Part shown: positions 22,336 to 35,597 of the stretch, piece by piece
How the letters are laid out: each line of letters begins with the position of its first letter
Numbering within the stretch: position 1 is the first letter of the stretch
Source of the DNA: Azolla caroliniana
Lineage: Eukaryota; Polypodiophyta
NCBI GenBank assembly: GCA_043228905.1
Contig: JBHGNT010000011.1
Location: 19,778,001 to 19,842,000 of the forward strand
Direction of reading: 5' to 3'
DNA: 64,000 nucleotides
Notes under the pieces: model-generated
What the model was told of the DNA's origin: nothing
Seen by the model: only the letters and a program-made list of their open reading frames with translations
Database searches by the model: none
Program-made: the position numbers and the translations under genes

Positions 22336-22672
22336 AAATTTGGAACTTTAAGGGGCATTCTGGTAAATAGACGAACTTCTAACTTTTCCCTAATTATAAT
22401 TGGTCCCTTTACCCCACAATGTCAATAAATAGACGAACTTCTAACTTTTCCCTAATTATAATTGGTCCCTTTACCCCACAATGTCAATAAATTTGGAACT
22501 TTAAGGGGCATTCTGGTAAATAGACGAACTTCTAACTTTTCCCTAATTATAATTGGTCCCTTTACCCCACAATGTCAATAAATTTGGAACTTTAAGGGGC
22601 ATTCTGGTAAATAGACGAACTTCTAACTTTTCCCTAATTATAATTGGTCCCTTCACCCCACAATGTCAATAA
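22336..22672. repeat. tandem repeat (62- and 91-bp units) upstream of the alpha-dioxygenase gene
   Basis: A composite array. A 29-bp block (aaatttggaactttaagggg...) and a 62-bp block (aaatagacgaacttctaac...) occur as 29+62, 62, 29+62, 29+62, starting at 22336, 22427, 22489 and 22580. Copies are almost identical, so expansion is recent. The array ends about 180 bp before the dioxygenase ATG and may lie in or near its promoter. Confidence 0.9.
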
Positions 22673-22848
22673 GTAATTGTCGGTTGTTGAAAGGACTTAA
22701 TTCCAATCAATCAAAAGATAGGACAAGTATCTTAACCTAATTCCAATCAATCATATAGCTCCGTTTCCCACATTAGTTAGTGAGCCATCAGGATTTTTCT
22801 AAGTAAATCTCTCACTCAAGTTTCCTTGTGGGAGGAGGAGGAGGAGGT

Positions 22849-25800
22849 ATGGGCAACTCTCATTCCGGCACTCCACACAGCCACCGGCATGTCCTTCCTG
22901 CTAATCACTTCCACCTGTATCATCGGATGACTTTCGGCGACAAGATCTTGTTCCGAGTAAGCTGCACATGCATGAATCCTCCTCCTCAATGCTCATCATC
23001 ATCACCTAATGTTTGTATACTACTACTACGTGATAGTATACAATATTGGGACTAAAAGGACATTGGCTTTGATGCCATTATTGCATATATAATTGTATAC
23101 TAGCTGTGCACTTATGGGTTATCCCCAGTTAGTTGAATTGTTTAAGGTCTAATAATGATATGATTAAATATTATCACCAATGAGTGACAGACAGTCTGCT
23201 AATCAGCTAATTTGGAATAATGTTGTTTTACATGAGCAGATTGTTCATTTTGTGGACAAGCACATAACATTTTGGAAGCTACCTGTAGTGCTGGGACTAG
23301 CATATTTGGAAATAAGAAGGGGCCTTCATCAAAGATACAATTTACTGGATGTGCCAGACACAGCATCCTCGAATCAAGATTTGACGAACACGAAGATAGA
23401 CCCTTTCTTTGGACGTAATGTGCCTTCGGATTACCAAAGAAGTGAGGTATATTTGTAAACACCAGTTATAATTATATGGGTTATCCTGGATTGCCTGCAT
23501 TGGGCTTATAATTATATGGGTTAATGGTTGGTTGCTAACTTACATGGTTTTGTTGGAATTTGGAAAGAGTTTTTACCAGACGCTTTACATAGTAGTATAA
23601 TAAAATTGAAAGATTCTAACGGGAAATGATGGTAATCATTGAAAATAAGGTTGAATGGTTTTTTGTGAAATAAATAGATCCTGGACCCTCATCCAACGTT
23701 GGTTGCTTCCAATCTTCTGGTTCGAGAGAAATTGACAGACACGGGATTGCAATTTAACTTACTTGCCGCAAGTTGGATTCAATTCATGATTCACGATTGG
23801 GTGGATCATCTTGAAGCCACAGACCAAGTAATATGTTGGCTCAAACTATTACAGTATCATTCTCAATGGTTTTGTGCTAAATAACAAAAATTTGAATACA
23901 TAGTTTTCATATCTCCCTTCAATCTTCTAAGTTCATTACACAGAAAACTGTGTTAATTGTAATGCAATATACTTCAAGCAAGTCACATGTAGCTCACATG
24001 ATCTATAATTCAACAAAATTATTATATTGTAGGCACCTGTAGAAATCAGGGCTCCGGAACATCTTTCGTCATGTCCAATGGCTTCTTACAAGTTCTTTGC
24101 CTCAAAGGAATTTCCTGCTGGGCCTAACAGCAATGACATACGTATTGGATACAGAAACATACGAACACCTCGATGGTTAGTACAATTAGCATCCTAAATG
24201 ACATGACGATGATTAACGTTAGGTTTAACATTTAATGTATTTTTGCATGTTCACCACATGAGATCAAACGTTTCCACCATCTTTAATAAAGACGTATTAA
24301 TGGTTTGTCCTAATGTGAATGATCAAAATTTAATGCCATACTAAATGACATGACGATGATTAACGTTAGGTTTAATATTTAGTATGCATTTTCACCATCT
24401 TTAATAAAGACACATTAATGGTTTCTCCTAATGTGAATGATGTGCTCCAAGAACTAATTCTACTTTCTCTGTGATCTTAAACAGGGATGGTAGTGTGATA
24501 TATGGTAGTAACAATACGGTATTGCAACGAGTTCGCACCTTCATTGATGGTAAACTCAAGATTTCCGAGGACGGCCTCTTAGAGTATGACCACGATGGGC
24601 TGCTTATTAGTGGTGATGTGCGAAACACTTGGGTTGGGATGATCGTTCTCCAATCATTGTTTGTTAGTGAGCACAATGCAATATGTGACTTGCTGAAGGT
24701 ACAACAACATCTCCTGATTATATATTAGGGTTTTCTAGTAGGATACCTACTAGTTCCTTCATCTAATGGTAACAAACTTATTTATTAATCATATGTATAC
24801 TTTTATATTTGTATATAGCAACACCACTCAGAGTTCGATGATGAACAACTCTATAAACATGCAAGGCTAGTCACATCAGCTACGATTGCTAAGATCCACA
24901 CTATTGATTGGACAGTGGAACTACTCAAGATGGACACATTATATCTTGGAATGAGGACCAATTGGTAAAAAATATCAACATAACATTAACGCCATATATC
25001 TATATCATTTTGTACTTACATGGTGGCGATATATGGTTGGTGCCATTAGCACACCATGAAATTTATATTTATATGCATATTGATTGGATTAGTGAGAGAC
25101 AAGGTAAAAGCAGTTTATTAGGAGAGAATAATGATGTAATGTGAGCCCCTTTTTGTTTACTAAAACCCATAATTTGCAATTTTACTATAGGTATGGGTTA
25201 CTTGGGAAATGGTTCAAGGACACATTTGGACATACTGGAAGTTCTCTCTTGAGCGGTTTTATAGGGATGCCAAATCCGGAGGATCATGGAGTGCCCTACT
25301 CGCTCACTGAAGAGTTTGTGTCAGTTTATCGAATGCATGCGCTACTACCCGATTCCATTGATGTAAGGAACATCAAACATCCTCAAGAACGGCGCAAAGA
25401 TGAAAGCCCACCTATTCGTAAAACGTTAGTTCGCTTAGTACAATGATTCTCGAGTTAGTTCTTTTCTTTTTAACATGTCATATTTCTAGAGACGAAGATG
25501 TGCATTAGCTTGTTGAGAAACTTAATTCATCTTTGTGGAGGCATTGTTACTTTTGTGACTAGCATGCATGATTGATTGTATGTATCTTTTTATGCTTTTA
25601 GAATAAACATGCCAAATCTTGTCGGTTCTAAAGCACGTGCTGGCTTAGAGGATATTGGGAATGAAGACATGATAGTATCCATGGGCCATCAAGCATGTGG
25701 GGCTCTAAATTTGTGGAACTACCCCAAGTGGATGAGAGATCTGGTGCCACAAGATGTGACTGGTCGAGACAGGCCCGATAATGTGGATCTAGCCTCCCTC

Positions 25801-27015
25801 GAGAGTACGTTAAAAAGGAATCTGTATTTCAATCTCCGTGTTTTGTTTCCTTTGTATAGGAATTTCTGCACATTTTAGTTTTTTAGGTTGTGTCTTAATA
25901 TATTAGTATAGCTTTTCAATACATACTTATCTCCTTAGTTTTGGAAAGATAGGTAGTGATAGATGTTGTACTTACTTTCTAGAATTAATAAGATTAGGGG
26001 CAAGAAAACTAGAGATGTAAAGGTATGTAAAGTTGAATAATGGAATTAAAAGTAGATAACTAATCATTTAAGAATTTGACCTTTTACACTAGTTGGATGG
26101 GTTACTCAAAAGTTGGGTCCTCACTTGATCATATAGCTTGAATAGTTTGTTCATATATTAACTTTTGATCACAAGAAATCTGTGTTGTCGGTACCACTAT
26201 AATAAGGATGCCTAACGTGAATGTACGAAACCCAGAGAGAAGTTGCTAGATTATTTTTTGAATGTGATTTTGTACTAACGAATTTGTCAAACATAAACAT
26301 GGTGATACTGAAGAAAAAAAAAGATTTATGTCAATTCAAATGTCGATTCTAGACTAGCATAGCAATAAATTATTCATTACCCAATTGTTTATATTTGTTT
26401 ATGTTAACCATATATTGAAATGTTTGATGCAGTTTATAGAGATCGAGAAAGAGGTGTGCCAAGGTACAACGAGTTTCGTCGGAGGTTGCTCTTAATACCG
26501 ATCTCGAATTGGGAAGATCTAGCCAATGACGAGACAACCATAAAGGCCCTTCAAGAAGTGTATGGCAATGACGTCGAGAAGCTAGACCTTCTTGTTGGAC
26601 TGATGGCGGAGAGAAAGCCTACAGGTTATGCCATCAGTGAGACTGCATTCGTGATCTTCTTGCTCATGGCATCAAGGTAACTACGAGCCCTTCATAAAAT
26701 TGAACCTATATGTCCGAGATTTCTATTGCTCTCAAACATTAACATAATTTTGTTTTACTCTTGTGGCATTTTGATCGATGGTAATGTAGGCGTCTAGAGT
26801 CGGACAAGTCTTTCACAACCGACTTCAACGAGAAAGTGTACACAAAGGAGGGCTTAGCATGGGTTAATAACACGGAGAGTTTAAAGGATGTGTTATTGCG
26901 CCATCACCCGGAGATAGTGGCGAATTGGTTGAATCATGGGATTAGTGCATTTTCTGTATGGAAATCCAAGCCGAAACCATGTAACCCGATACCCATCTAC
27001 TTCCGGATCCCATAA
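22849..27015 (+). CDS. DOX: alpha-dioxygenase (fatty-acid alpha-oxidation, DOX family)
   Basis: Heme enzyme of the animal-peroxidase/cyclooxygenase superfamily. It adds O2 to the alpha carbon of fatty acids to give 2-hydroperoxides, in oxylipin defence signalling. Ten exons give 624 residues: 22849-22956, 23240-23446, 23678-23827, 24033-24175, 24485-24698, 24819-24964, 25191-25424, 25602-25804, 26433-26676, 26790-27015. All introns are GT-AG and phases agree; the usual length is about 630-640. Landmarks are WIQFMIHDWVDHLE with the presumed distal heme His at 144, EHNAICDLL, SVYRMHALLPD with the presumed catalytic Tyr369 and proximal His372, VSMGHQACGAL, VPRYNEFRRR, and the end NPIPIYFRIP. The first exon is short (36 residues) and joins IVHFVDKH in phase. 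An alternative in-frame ATG at 22927 would remove the His-rich start. Intact, with no lesion seen. Confidence 0.95.
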
Positions 27016-27779
27016 GGCATTGATGATGATATCGTGTGAATCGTAGTGTTTTCACATTAAAAGGGCTTTTGTGGCCACCAAAATAAATTGTTTTTATTGT
27101 AAGAAACCACATCATAATAAACTTTGACAAAGAAATTAGAGCTACATTTGATCATAATGTTGACAAATATCAATTTGTCCATTTTTAATAACAAGCGTCA
27201 TTCACAATGTAAAGTATCATTTTGGTACTCTTTTTTTGGAACTTGAAATACCTCGTGCTCAAAATCTTTCTCTTTCTCGGTGTTGTACCGACCTTCTCGG
27301 TGCATCTCATAATGTTTTATAACTCTTCATTTGACTTTGACAATCAAAAGATGCAAAATTAGGGCATGTTTATTCCAAACTCGCATTTAATATTCAATAA
27401 GATTCCATAAACTGAATAGAAATTTTATCGGGCATTAAGTTGTTATACAATGTTGTGTAATGTAGTGCTTCACACAATCGATTGTCTCAACACATTAAAT
27501 ATATATTTACTTTTACAAGCTGATGACCTTGTGCACCAAACTATTCCTCTCTTACCAAGATTTCGAATAAAAAGCTAGATACTAGTAGTTCATTACCAAG
27601 ATTTCTGATAAAAAGCTAGAGAGTAGGGTCAATTACCAAGAGTTTGAATAAAAAGCTAGAGCAAGTCTAACTAGTTATGAGCATGAATGTTGACATCATC
27701 AGCAACCTCTACACACATATTCAAAAAGTAAATCCTCTATATGTGAGAAAATATCCAAAATAAATAAATATGTGTATAA
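27016..27779. other. downstream of the alpha-dioxygenase gene, no gene seen
   Basis: This holds the presumed 3' UTR and AT-rich spacer. A short repeat 'ataaaaagctagag' with 'ttaccaagatttc' occurs three times at about 27550-27660. No coding potential recognised. Confidence 0.5.
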
Positions 27780-28435
27780 AGTTCAAAAACAAGAGGATTT
27801 AAAAATTATTTCGATTATGTTTGATGCATGTGCGACTCTTTCGTGACACCTACACAACCTGTCTTGATGATTTAAAGAGACATTTAATTTCTCCAATGGG
27901 AAATCAAGTAGAAAACAAAATATCAATATACTAAATAATTGACATGCATGTAAAGTTACAAAACAAGAGGAATTAAAAATGATTTCGATTATGTTTGATG
28001 CATGTGCGACTCTTCCGTGACACCTACACAATAGGTCTTGATGATTTAAAAGAGACATTTAACTTCTCCAATGGGAAATCAAGTAGAAACACAAAATATC
28101 AGTATACTAAATAATTGACATGCGTGTAGAGTTACAAAACAATAGCATTTAAAAATGACGTGTGACGTAGATTTATTTATTTTTTCCCCAAAAAAAGAAG
28201 ACGTAGATTACATTTGATGCATGTGCAACTCTTTCATGTGTCACCTAAACGACATGTCTTGATGATTCTTAAAGAGACATTCAATATCTCCAAAGGGAAA
28301 TCAATTAGAAGACAAAATATCAGTACACTAATCAATTAGAATTTATCTTGATAACTCTTAAAGAGACATTCAATATCTCCAAAGGGAAATCAATTAGAAG
28401 ACAAAATATCAGCACACTAATCAATTAGAATTTAG
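27780..28435. repeat. tandem array, 174-177-bp units plus a 101-bp subrepeat
   Basis: Units start near 27780, 27954 and 28131 with 'gtt-caaaacaagagga' and share 'tgatgcatgtgcgactctt', 'tcttgatgatttaaagagac' and 'tctccaatgggaaatcaa'. The third unit carries an insertion, and its last half ('aaagagacattcaatatctcc' onward) is itself doubled at about 28270-28435. No coding potential is credible: the minus-strand frame through it merely repeats. Confidence 0.85.
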
Positions 28436-30503
28436 AAGACACACTCGATTTCTTGAAGGCTAATTTTGGAAAAATAAAACAAAATATAAATTAACTAGAA
28501 AACAAAATATCCATATACTAAACAAATATTTGACATGTCCTAAATGAATGATAACCAATATTTTAGTATACCAATATGTATGTGTACATGATTTTTCAGG
28601 TGTTTTTGGGCATTTGAGGTCAGCCCCAAAGTTATGAGAATTACTGTAAGTGTCTACATTTTTTTGTCCTGATCTTGTTTCGGAAAGGCCTTGTTCTGGG
28701 AAGTTTTCTGTGCAGATACACTATTGTTTCGTAGCAACAAACCTCTGGATCAATTACCAGAAACACAGAATCGGTAACTCTTTTATGTGTTTTTGCCATG
28801 ACGAAGGCACAAGGAAATTGAATCATCATATCAGCAAGTAGGCTTAATATCTATTATTCTCTTCAAGGGGCTTACTGATGATGCTCAAGAGAGGGAAGTG
28901 AGTTATACAATATTTTTGTTGCCATGACTTCTGGAACTGCTACAGTGGAGTAAAGCCACTTCTAATAAGATTGACTAAGTAAAGCCACTTCAATTTTGTA
29001 TAGTTGGCTGCTGTTTTCTTGAACCTGTTAACTCTATTAGATGCTTGTGAATAAGTGGATTTCCTTTACTCACCTACGTATGATGATGATGATGATACTA
29101 TTAATCTCAGCCATGAGAGAAAAAATCTTTATGCTTTATTTTTGCTGTCACAATGACAAGCCTGGTTCTTAATGTTACATGGGGGATACTTCTTGTGAGT
29201 ATTTGATTGCACTTTCCTTCTGAGGTTAAAAAAATAGCAAATCTATTTGACTTCTAGCATGGGATATAACCATTCATGAGATACTGAGATGTATTTTTGT
29301 TAATAAGGTTGTGTAACTATCCAAAAACTGTTAATGAGTCTTTGCTGATGAGTCATGTACCAAAGACTTGTCAAAAATTCAAGTTCAGTGACATGTCAAA
29401 TTTAGGTTTGGACATTCAATTTCTGCAAAAACAAGACTGATATATAAGTATTTGAGAAGCAATATTCATATGCAAATGTTGCAAACCTTTATTTACTCCA
29501 GTAGAAACCAGTTTGAAATGATGCATATAATGCAGGAGAAACCTTTTGATAAGAGTTCAATATGATCTCTATCTCTAGCATGGCTTCCTTCCATACATTA
29601 AGAAATTCCCTAGGTCAGAAAATTTATGAAAAGGCGAGATGCTAAATGATAGCAATTTAAGAAGAATCCTGAGATGTTTCCGAAGGAGAGCAAAGCGGAT
29701 GCTGTGGATTATGAGGAGATGGTGAGGGTGGGATAGAGAACATAAATAAGCCTGTTTAATGGGGCACCCAAAAATCAGCCACTCTTAGAAAGAGAGACTT
29801 GAACAAGGTTTCAAGATGAAGTGGATGAGACATCTTCTTGAAAAGGGCTTGTCAAAGCAAACAAGGTCAAAATTTTGGTCAATAGAGCAAAACTAAACTA
29901 AACTAAAAGTAATCAAAACATCAACCCTAAAGAGGGTGTAGAAAATGGAAAAAATAATAGCAATATACATAGAGGGCTTGTAGAAGTATCAACAAGAAAG
30001 GGGCTATAGTAGTGATATGTTAGGTCAAATGCTACTCTTAGCAAAACCCAATACAATAGTTTGTTGCAATGCACATCTTCAGGGATGGCCTCACATAAGA
30101 GTTGTTGTCCATCGAGATCGAGATGGAGGTTCGTCATGTTGCCTTAAGAGTCCACGGTGAAATTGGTCATTCCAATTGACATCACAAGGAAGTTGGTGGA
30201 ACTCCGATGTGTATATCAAAGCTACACGATATTTGTGATGTACCTTTTCCACAAAACAGAATTATTGTTGTGCATTGAGTTGCATTTTCATTAATGAATA
30301 CATTCACATTTGTTCAGCCTCCACTTCCTAATAGCATTAAATATGCATCCCCATTTTTATTGCAATACTACCATGGATATATCAAATAGAAAACAATTGA
30401 GGATATCTCATTCTTGCATATACTGTCTTTTGGCCCAAGCATCCAAAAAGTCTTGTGTAAGAAGACTACCCATAAAACTACAAGCAAAATCAAGTTGTGA
30501 ATA
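28436..30503. other. intergenic, no gene confidently seen
   Basis: The middle (28600-29000 and 29630-29740) has slightly less AT-rich patches with short unrelated open frames. I could not connect them to a family. One patch reads GLTDDAQEREV on the plus strand near 28868 and another reads NPEMFPKESKADAVDYEEM near 29660. They may be gene fragments, but nothing supports a real exon. Confidence 0.35.
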
Positions 30504-30906
30504 ACAATCGGCAATGGTTTGGTTTGAACCGAACCGAACCATGAAACCATGGCTTAATGGTTTAAACGGTTCAGGTTTGGTTTTTTAAAAACGGTTTGGT
30601 TTGGTTTCAACAGTTAGAAACCGTAGTTTAAACAGTTAAACGGTTTTTTACTTTTTATTTTGTAAAAATTTAAAAAATTGTTTTTAAACAATCTTTTCAT
30701 TTTCATGCCTTATTCTCACATTTTAGGAAAATCTTTAAAATTTTGACCTAAGCGGAAAACCGAAACCGAACCATGAAACCGCGGTTTACCAGTTTAATGG
30801 CTTAACAGTTTGAAAAAATTTAATGGTTCGGTTTGGTTCAAGTTTTTAAAATTTTTAACGGTTCAGTTTTGACCCTCTCGAACCGAACTGAACCGTTGCC
30901 GATTGT
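30504..30906. mobile_element. 403-bp CGGTT-rich element with terminal inverted repeats (MITE-like)
   Basis: The ends are ACAATCGGCAATGGTT and, inverted, ACAATCGGCAACGGTT (15 of 16 match), flanked by TA on both sides (30502-30503 and 30907-30908). The interior is made almost entirely of degenerate AACCG/CGGTT words in both orientations around an AT-rich centre. It could therefore fold into a long imperfect hairpin. No coding capacity. Related copies or ends are at 55958 and 61458. The TA duplication would suit a Tc1/Mariner-type origin, but no transposase is seen. Confidence 0.75.
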
Positions 30907-31531
30907 TAGTTCTGAAGTCTCATTCAACAATTTTGAGATACGCTCCTTTTACAAGACTTTATGATTGAATATAGAAGGTGAAGATCCATCATCAACGCTT
31001 TAATCATAAAATTCTTAGAGCAAACAAGTGGATGATTGGAAACTAAAAAAGGTAATTTTGCTTATCATATTAAGAAAGGATGTATTGGTAAGATATGCAT
31101 TTATTTCCTCCTTTTAACAACATAGGAAAACTCTTAAGCCTTGGATGGTGAAAAACATGGAACTCCATATGAGAAAGTGATAATAACTCCCCATGTCTAT
31201 CTCTCTTGCTCTTCACCTATCACATTTCATGATCTACTCAACTTGATAAGTCAAGCTTGAGTCTCTCTCTCTCTCTCAGAGGATGAATATCACTTGCTCT
31301 TCACATGCTTGGCATATAGTGTAGTTCATTCAAGATATGATGACATATTAAGAGGGAGTGATAACTTAAGTGCCATACTTAAGATACCACCTAGAAGGTA
31401 GAGCTCATATGTGTACGCCTTAAATACTTCATATGAATAGCCCTTTTAGGAAGGAGACACATATCAAGAACACATGTATACTCTGGTCCCATAGGTCAAA
31501 CTTGCCTCTTTATGGACGATAAAAAATTTCT

Positions 31532-31564
<33 letters not shown>

Positions 31565-33997
31565 CCAAATCTATAAATAATGACCAATAAAACAAAGAGA
31601 AGGATCGTTCTTTGCAATGGTGTGGATCCACCTAGGCACACAATGCTTTGTATGTGAAGATCATATCTCGGCACAACAAAATTCTCATTGTAAAGTATGT
31701 GAGGGGGAAATAGAATAGTAATCTCAAGGATATACTTCATGGTATAAATATTAAACATGCAATGGCAATGAAGTATCTTGAAGAATTAAGAACTTGCAAG
31801 TTGCAACATATGGGACTAGCACATGACTTCTATGGATACCCATAGAATGTGGCCATTGGTGTAAATAAGCTAGAGAGTTAAATGGATATTATACTTCCTA
31901 TTAAAACATAAGAACATGTTGCTAGGATTCAATGTTTGGGCAATATAGATTGCAAGCTTTTTAATATTTGATTTAGCCAATGAGAAGAATGATGGTATAT
32001 TTAATTTACCAGGGATTAGAAGTTTACATTCTAATTGTCATAGTTGATGAGTTCTATATGACTGAAAATAATAATTCCAAATGACAATTCTTGTTTTTAG
32101 AGTAGATGCCGCTCTCCTCATCGTGATTCTAGTTTTCATGATTTTTTTGGATAAAGATCAATATTTTGTTACTCAAGAAGATGAGATTGCTCATTTCAAA
32201 GCCAAGGTTAAGGTTATTGTCTTTGGTCGCATGGATGCTAGTATAAAAACTTTGCACATGACACATACCTAGATGATGTGAGAGGATTCTCTCTCTCTCT
32301 CTCTCTCTCTCTCATGTATTTACAAATTTTGTGGTGAAGAAGAAACAAAAAAAGAGAGGTGGTATGTTTCTTTTAGTCCTCCCTAACTTTAGGGTATGCC
32401 TTCAAATAATTAGCCTTCACAAGAAGGTTAGTTGTCCACCTCTATGTGGGCATGCAGTTGACAATTAAAATCATGTTAATATTGATGAGTTATGCTCTTA
32501 GATAAAAGAGAGGGTTTTAATACTGTTTTTTTTTTCTTTTGTGTTTTGATGCATGTCATCTCGAGCTTGGACAAATAGGCAATGTGCATTCATTACCTTT
32601 ACTTTTGCCACGTACTTGTGAACTTCCATCATTCCATTAGACACTCTCGTTGAATGGCTCTAGACTCTCTAATCCGTATCTTAGAGTTCTATTAGAAGGA
32701 GAGATGTGATACCGAATGTTGGTTGTACATAACCTCGTTTATTTCTTACAAATATTGATTGATTACCAGGATCAAAGTTGTACATTGAAGTTCATGTTCC
32801 GAATCCTTGCGGGAAGAGAGCATATATTTAAGATAAATATATACATGAAGGTTAAAAATATACATATAATTTTAGCCTTCGTAGGTGCGGTCGTATTTAT
32901 TGTGTATGTCATGTATGTATGTATGTATGTATGTCAATAGGTTAAGCCTTGAGGGTCAGAGGCTCATTTATGATTACTGATAAAAAAAAGGTTAATTTGT
33001 TGGAAGTTGTGGGATGGAATCAATAAACACCAATAGATTAACGTAAGAAAACCAAAAATGGAAAGTAAGAGAGATATTTTTTTTTGGGTTTTTTTTTTTT
33101 TTTGTGGAAATTCAAAATCGACATTTTCTGTGTCTGTGCTTCTTTCCTGGACGAGCGCTTCTGTGTTAAGTGGAAAGAATTTGTGTTCTCCGTTTGTGCC
33201 TGTATTGTGGAAGCCAAATAAGAGGTATTGCAAGTAGAACCCTTCTCTAATTTTTTTTCTGTTTTTTCCTCATATGTCTTTATGTTTTCTATCTCCAATG
33301 TCATCATCTCTATCATTTCTGTTTTTTTCTCTGTTTTTATTCTCATATGTCTCCAAACAATGATGATAACAATCTCATTTCTTAGCTTGGACTTCTCATT
33401 TTGTTGACCTAGATACAGAAATACGATTTGAGATAATCTTCACTAACATTTAAGTAACATATATTACTGAGGGGATATTTGAATTTGAAGATAGAAGGCT
33501 TACATAGATAGAGATATCTGAAACATTGACATTGAGCCATAAAAAGGGAAATAGAAAATTGGCACGGATAGATAGGAGAAACGAGCACTAGGAGAAAATA
33601 CTAAAGTGGCTAAGTAAAACATGAACTTATGTTCCCTTATACCAATTTTTGTTTGCATATTTACTCTAGTTTTTATTTTCGTGGTTTCAATCTTTAATAT
33701 CAAACCTGAATATTATGTGGGGTTAGGGGCATGAAAGATGTTCGATTTAAATAGAAGTTCATCACATTGTTCTACCTCTCATGCATTTGAGGATGAAGTT
33801 ATGAATGCTTTGCATGATGCTTGGGTGGTGATTCAATCAGTTTTGCCAGATTTGATTCTCATTCCTAAATCCATATTTTTACTCATTCCTATATTCATAT
33901 TTGTACACCGTTGAATGGTAACTTTGTTCGGTGCCTTTTGTAGGGTCCATGGACATGAGAAGATGTTGATGCCTTTTTGCAACTAGGGAGGTTGACA
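30907..33997. other. intergenic with several (TC)n/(GA)n microsatellites
   Basis: No gene recognised. TC microsatellites lie at about 31263-31279, 31535-31563 and 32286-32313, and a (TATG)n run at about 32908-32934. Open frames are short, Lys/Glu- or Phe-rich and lack family resemblance. Confidence 0.5.
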
Positions 33998-34150
33998 CGA
34001 ATATTGAATTTTCAGTTTCAACTTCTGTAAATACACAAACTCGAATATTGTATCTTCAGTTTCAACTTCTATAAATACACAAACTCGAATATTGTATCTT
34101 CAGTTTCAACTTCTGTAAATACTCAAACTTGAATATTGTATCTTCAGTGT
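33998..34150. repeat. 44-bp tandem repeat, about 3.5 units
   Basis: Units with 'cgaatattgtatcttcagt' followed by 'ttcaacttctgtaaatac' begin at about 33998, 34042, 34086 and 34130. Copies differ by a few bases. Non-coding. Confidence 0.85.
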
Positions 34151-34982
34151 TATGTAATGGAGCATTTACATTAATTGTCTACACTTTGTATCTTCACTTT
34201 CCAACATTGTATCTTCACTTTTGAATATATCTGTGTTGTGTGGTCTTGTATGGTTTTCTGCAATGATGCTTTTTAGATTTGTGGAATATGGTCATGTTTT
34301 ACTATTTGAAATGATGCATTTGAGATCTAGTGATGTTTATGGTTTGAGATACATGTATATTATGTTTCGAGATAATATATATAATATGGTCGTTTGCGTG
34401 AGATATATCTAGTATGGTCTGGGCAATATCAAAAAAATAGCTGAGGTTTGAGAAGAAGTCACAGAAAGGAGAGGAAGAGTAATAGAAAAAAATCTTCATG
34501 TGCTGGGGTGACATCAACAAAATTTTCGTAATCCAAACCTTTAATAGATGGATAAAACGAGTCTGGATACTTTTTTCGGATCCCTCGTGCTTTTCTTTTT
34601 CGCCGGGCATTCGATTCTCACCAATGTTTGCATTACTCAAGCTGACATTCTCCCTTCCGCTTCGTCCACACCTGCTTGCACTGGTTCTTTTACCTAGTAT
34701 GGAACGCCCCCCTACCGATGTATTTTGACAAGGATCTGTTTGACAGGTACACAATCTGTTCACGTTTAAATCACGTATTGATTCATTGGAGATCTATGTA
34801 ATATGCATCTTTAAGTCTTTAAAATGTCTTGTGTTATATATGTGAAGCCTTGAAGGATGCATTTGAAAGCATAGGTAATGCAATCAATTGGACTTGTTCT
34901 TTTAGAGGTGAGACTAAGCATACCAAGGTAACCAAGGTCTGGTGAGGTCAAGGAGGGGTTGCTCTGCCCTTGCAGAAGCTCC

Positions 34983-35165
34983 TGATGTTGTAGTATTCAT
35001 TTCAGTGGAATGGTAACGGGAAAATGTCCAAAAAACCTTCGCAATCTTGATGTTGTAGTGTTCATTTGAGTGGGATGGTAATGGGAAAATGTCCAAAAAA
35101 CCTTCTTAATCTTGACATAGTAGTGTTCATTTGAGTGGAATGGTAATGGTAAAATGTCCAAAATC
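34983..35165. repeat. 65-bp tandem repeat, three units
   Basis: Units starting near 34984, 35049 and 35114 share 'gttgtagtgttcatttgagtg' and 'ggtaatgggaaaatgtcc'. Flanking sequence, 34151-34982 and 35166-35597, holds no recognised gene. Open frames around 35174-35583 lack family resemblance. Confidence 0.85.
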
Positions 35166-35597
35166 TACTACTTTTGATGCTCAGAGGGTTTCGGATGGAT
35201 GCGAGTTTATACCAAAAAGCCGTGGAAGACAGATTGGATTCGTACTGCTGCCCATTGTGTTTTGGAATTGTGGTATATGAAGCTTGGAGCAGTACACAGG
35301 AAATTGTCACTGTGACTGGGCCCATGAACATATCTTGCAGACATGCTACTGTTCTTCCTCTCATAGTAATAGTTATGTTGCTTCATGCAATGACCTCTTC
35401 TTTGGACTATGGTTGGATGCCTTCCATAGGAGCCATCTCAAGGATTTGCTTTTCAAGATTTTCTGCACATTTTCAACTCACAAAAGAAAATCAATGGCTT
35501 TTTTAGTTATGGAACAATTTGCTCTGTTGCCATTGTCTGGGATCGAGTTCCCTGTCACACAGGGTCTCTTTCTCTCAAATTAATACATAATGCTTAC

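Noticed and set aside
28868-28905. Short peptide GLTDDAQEREV resembling the start of an RRM protein
   Set aside because: Too short, with stops directly after it and no further RRM motifs.
33038-33346. Lys-rich minus-strand frame
   Set aside because: Low-complexity T-rich sequence on the plus strand; no domain.
35174-35583. Two overlapping frames of about 100 codons with Cys/His-rich stretches
   Set aside because: No recognisable family, no splice context, codon pattern not convincing; could be an old pseudogene but cannot be supported.
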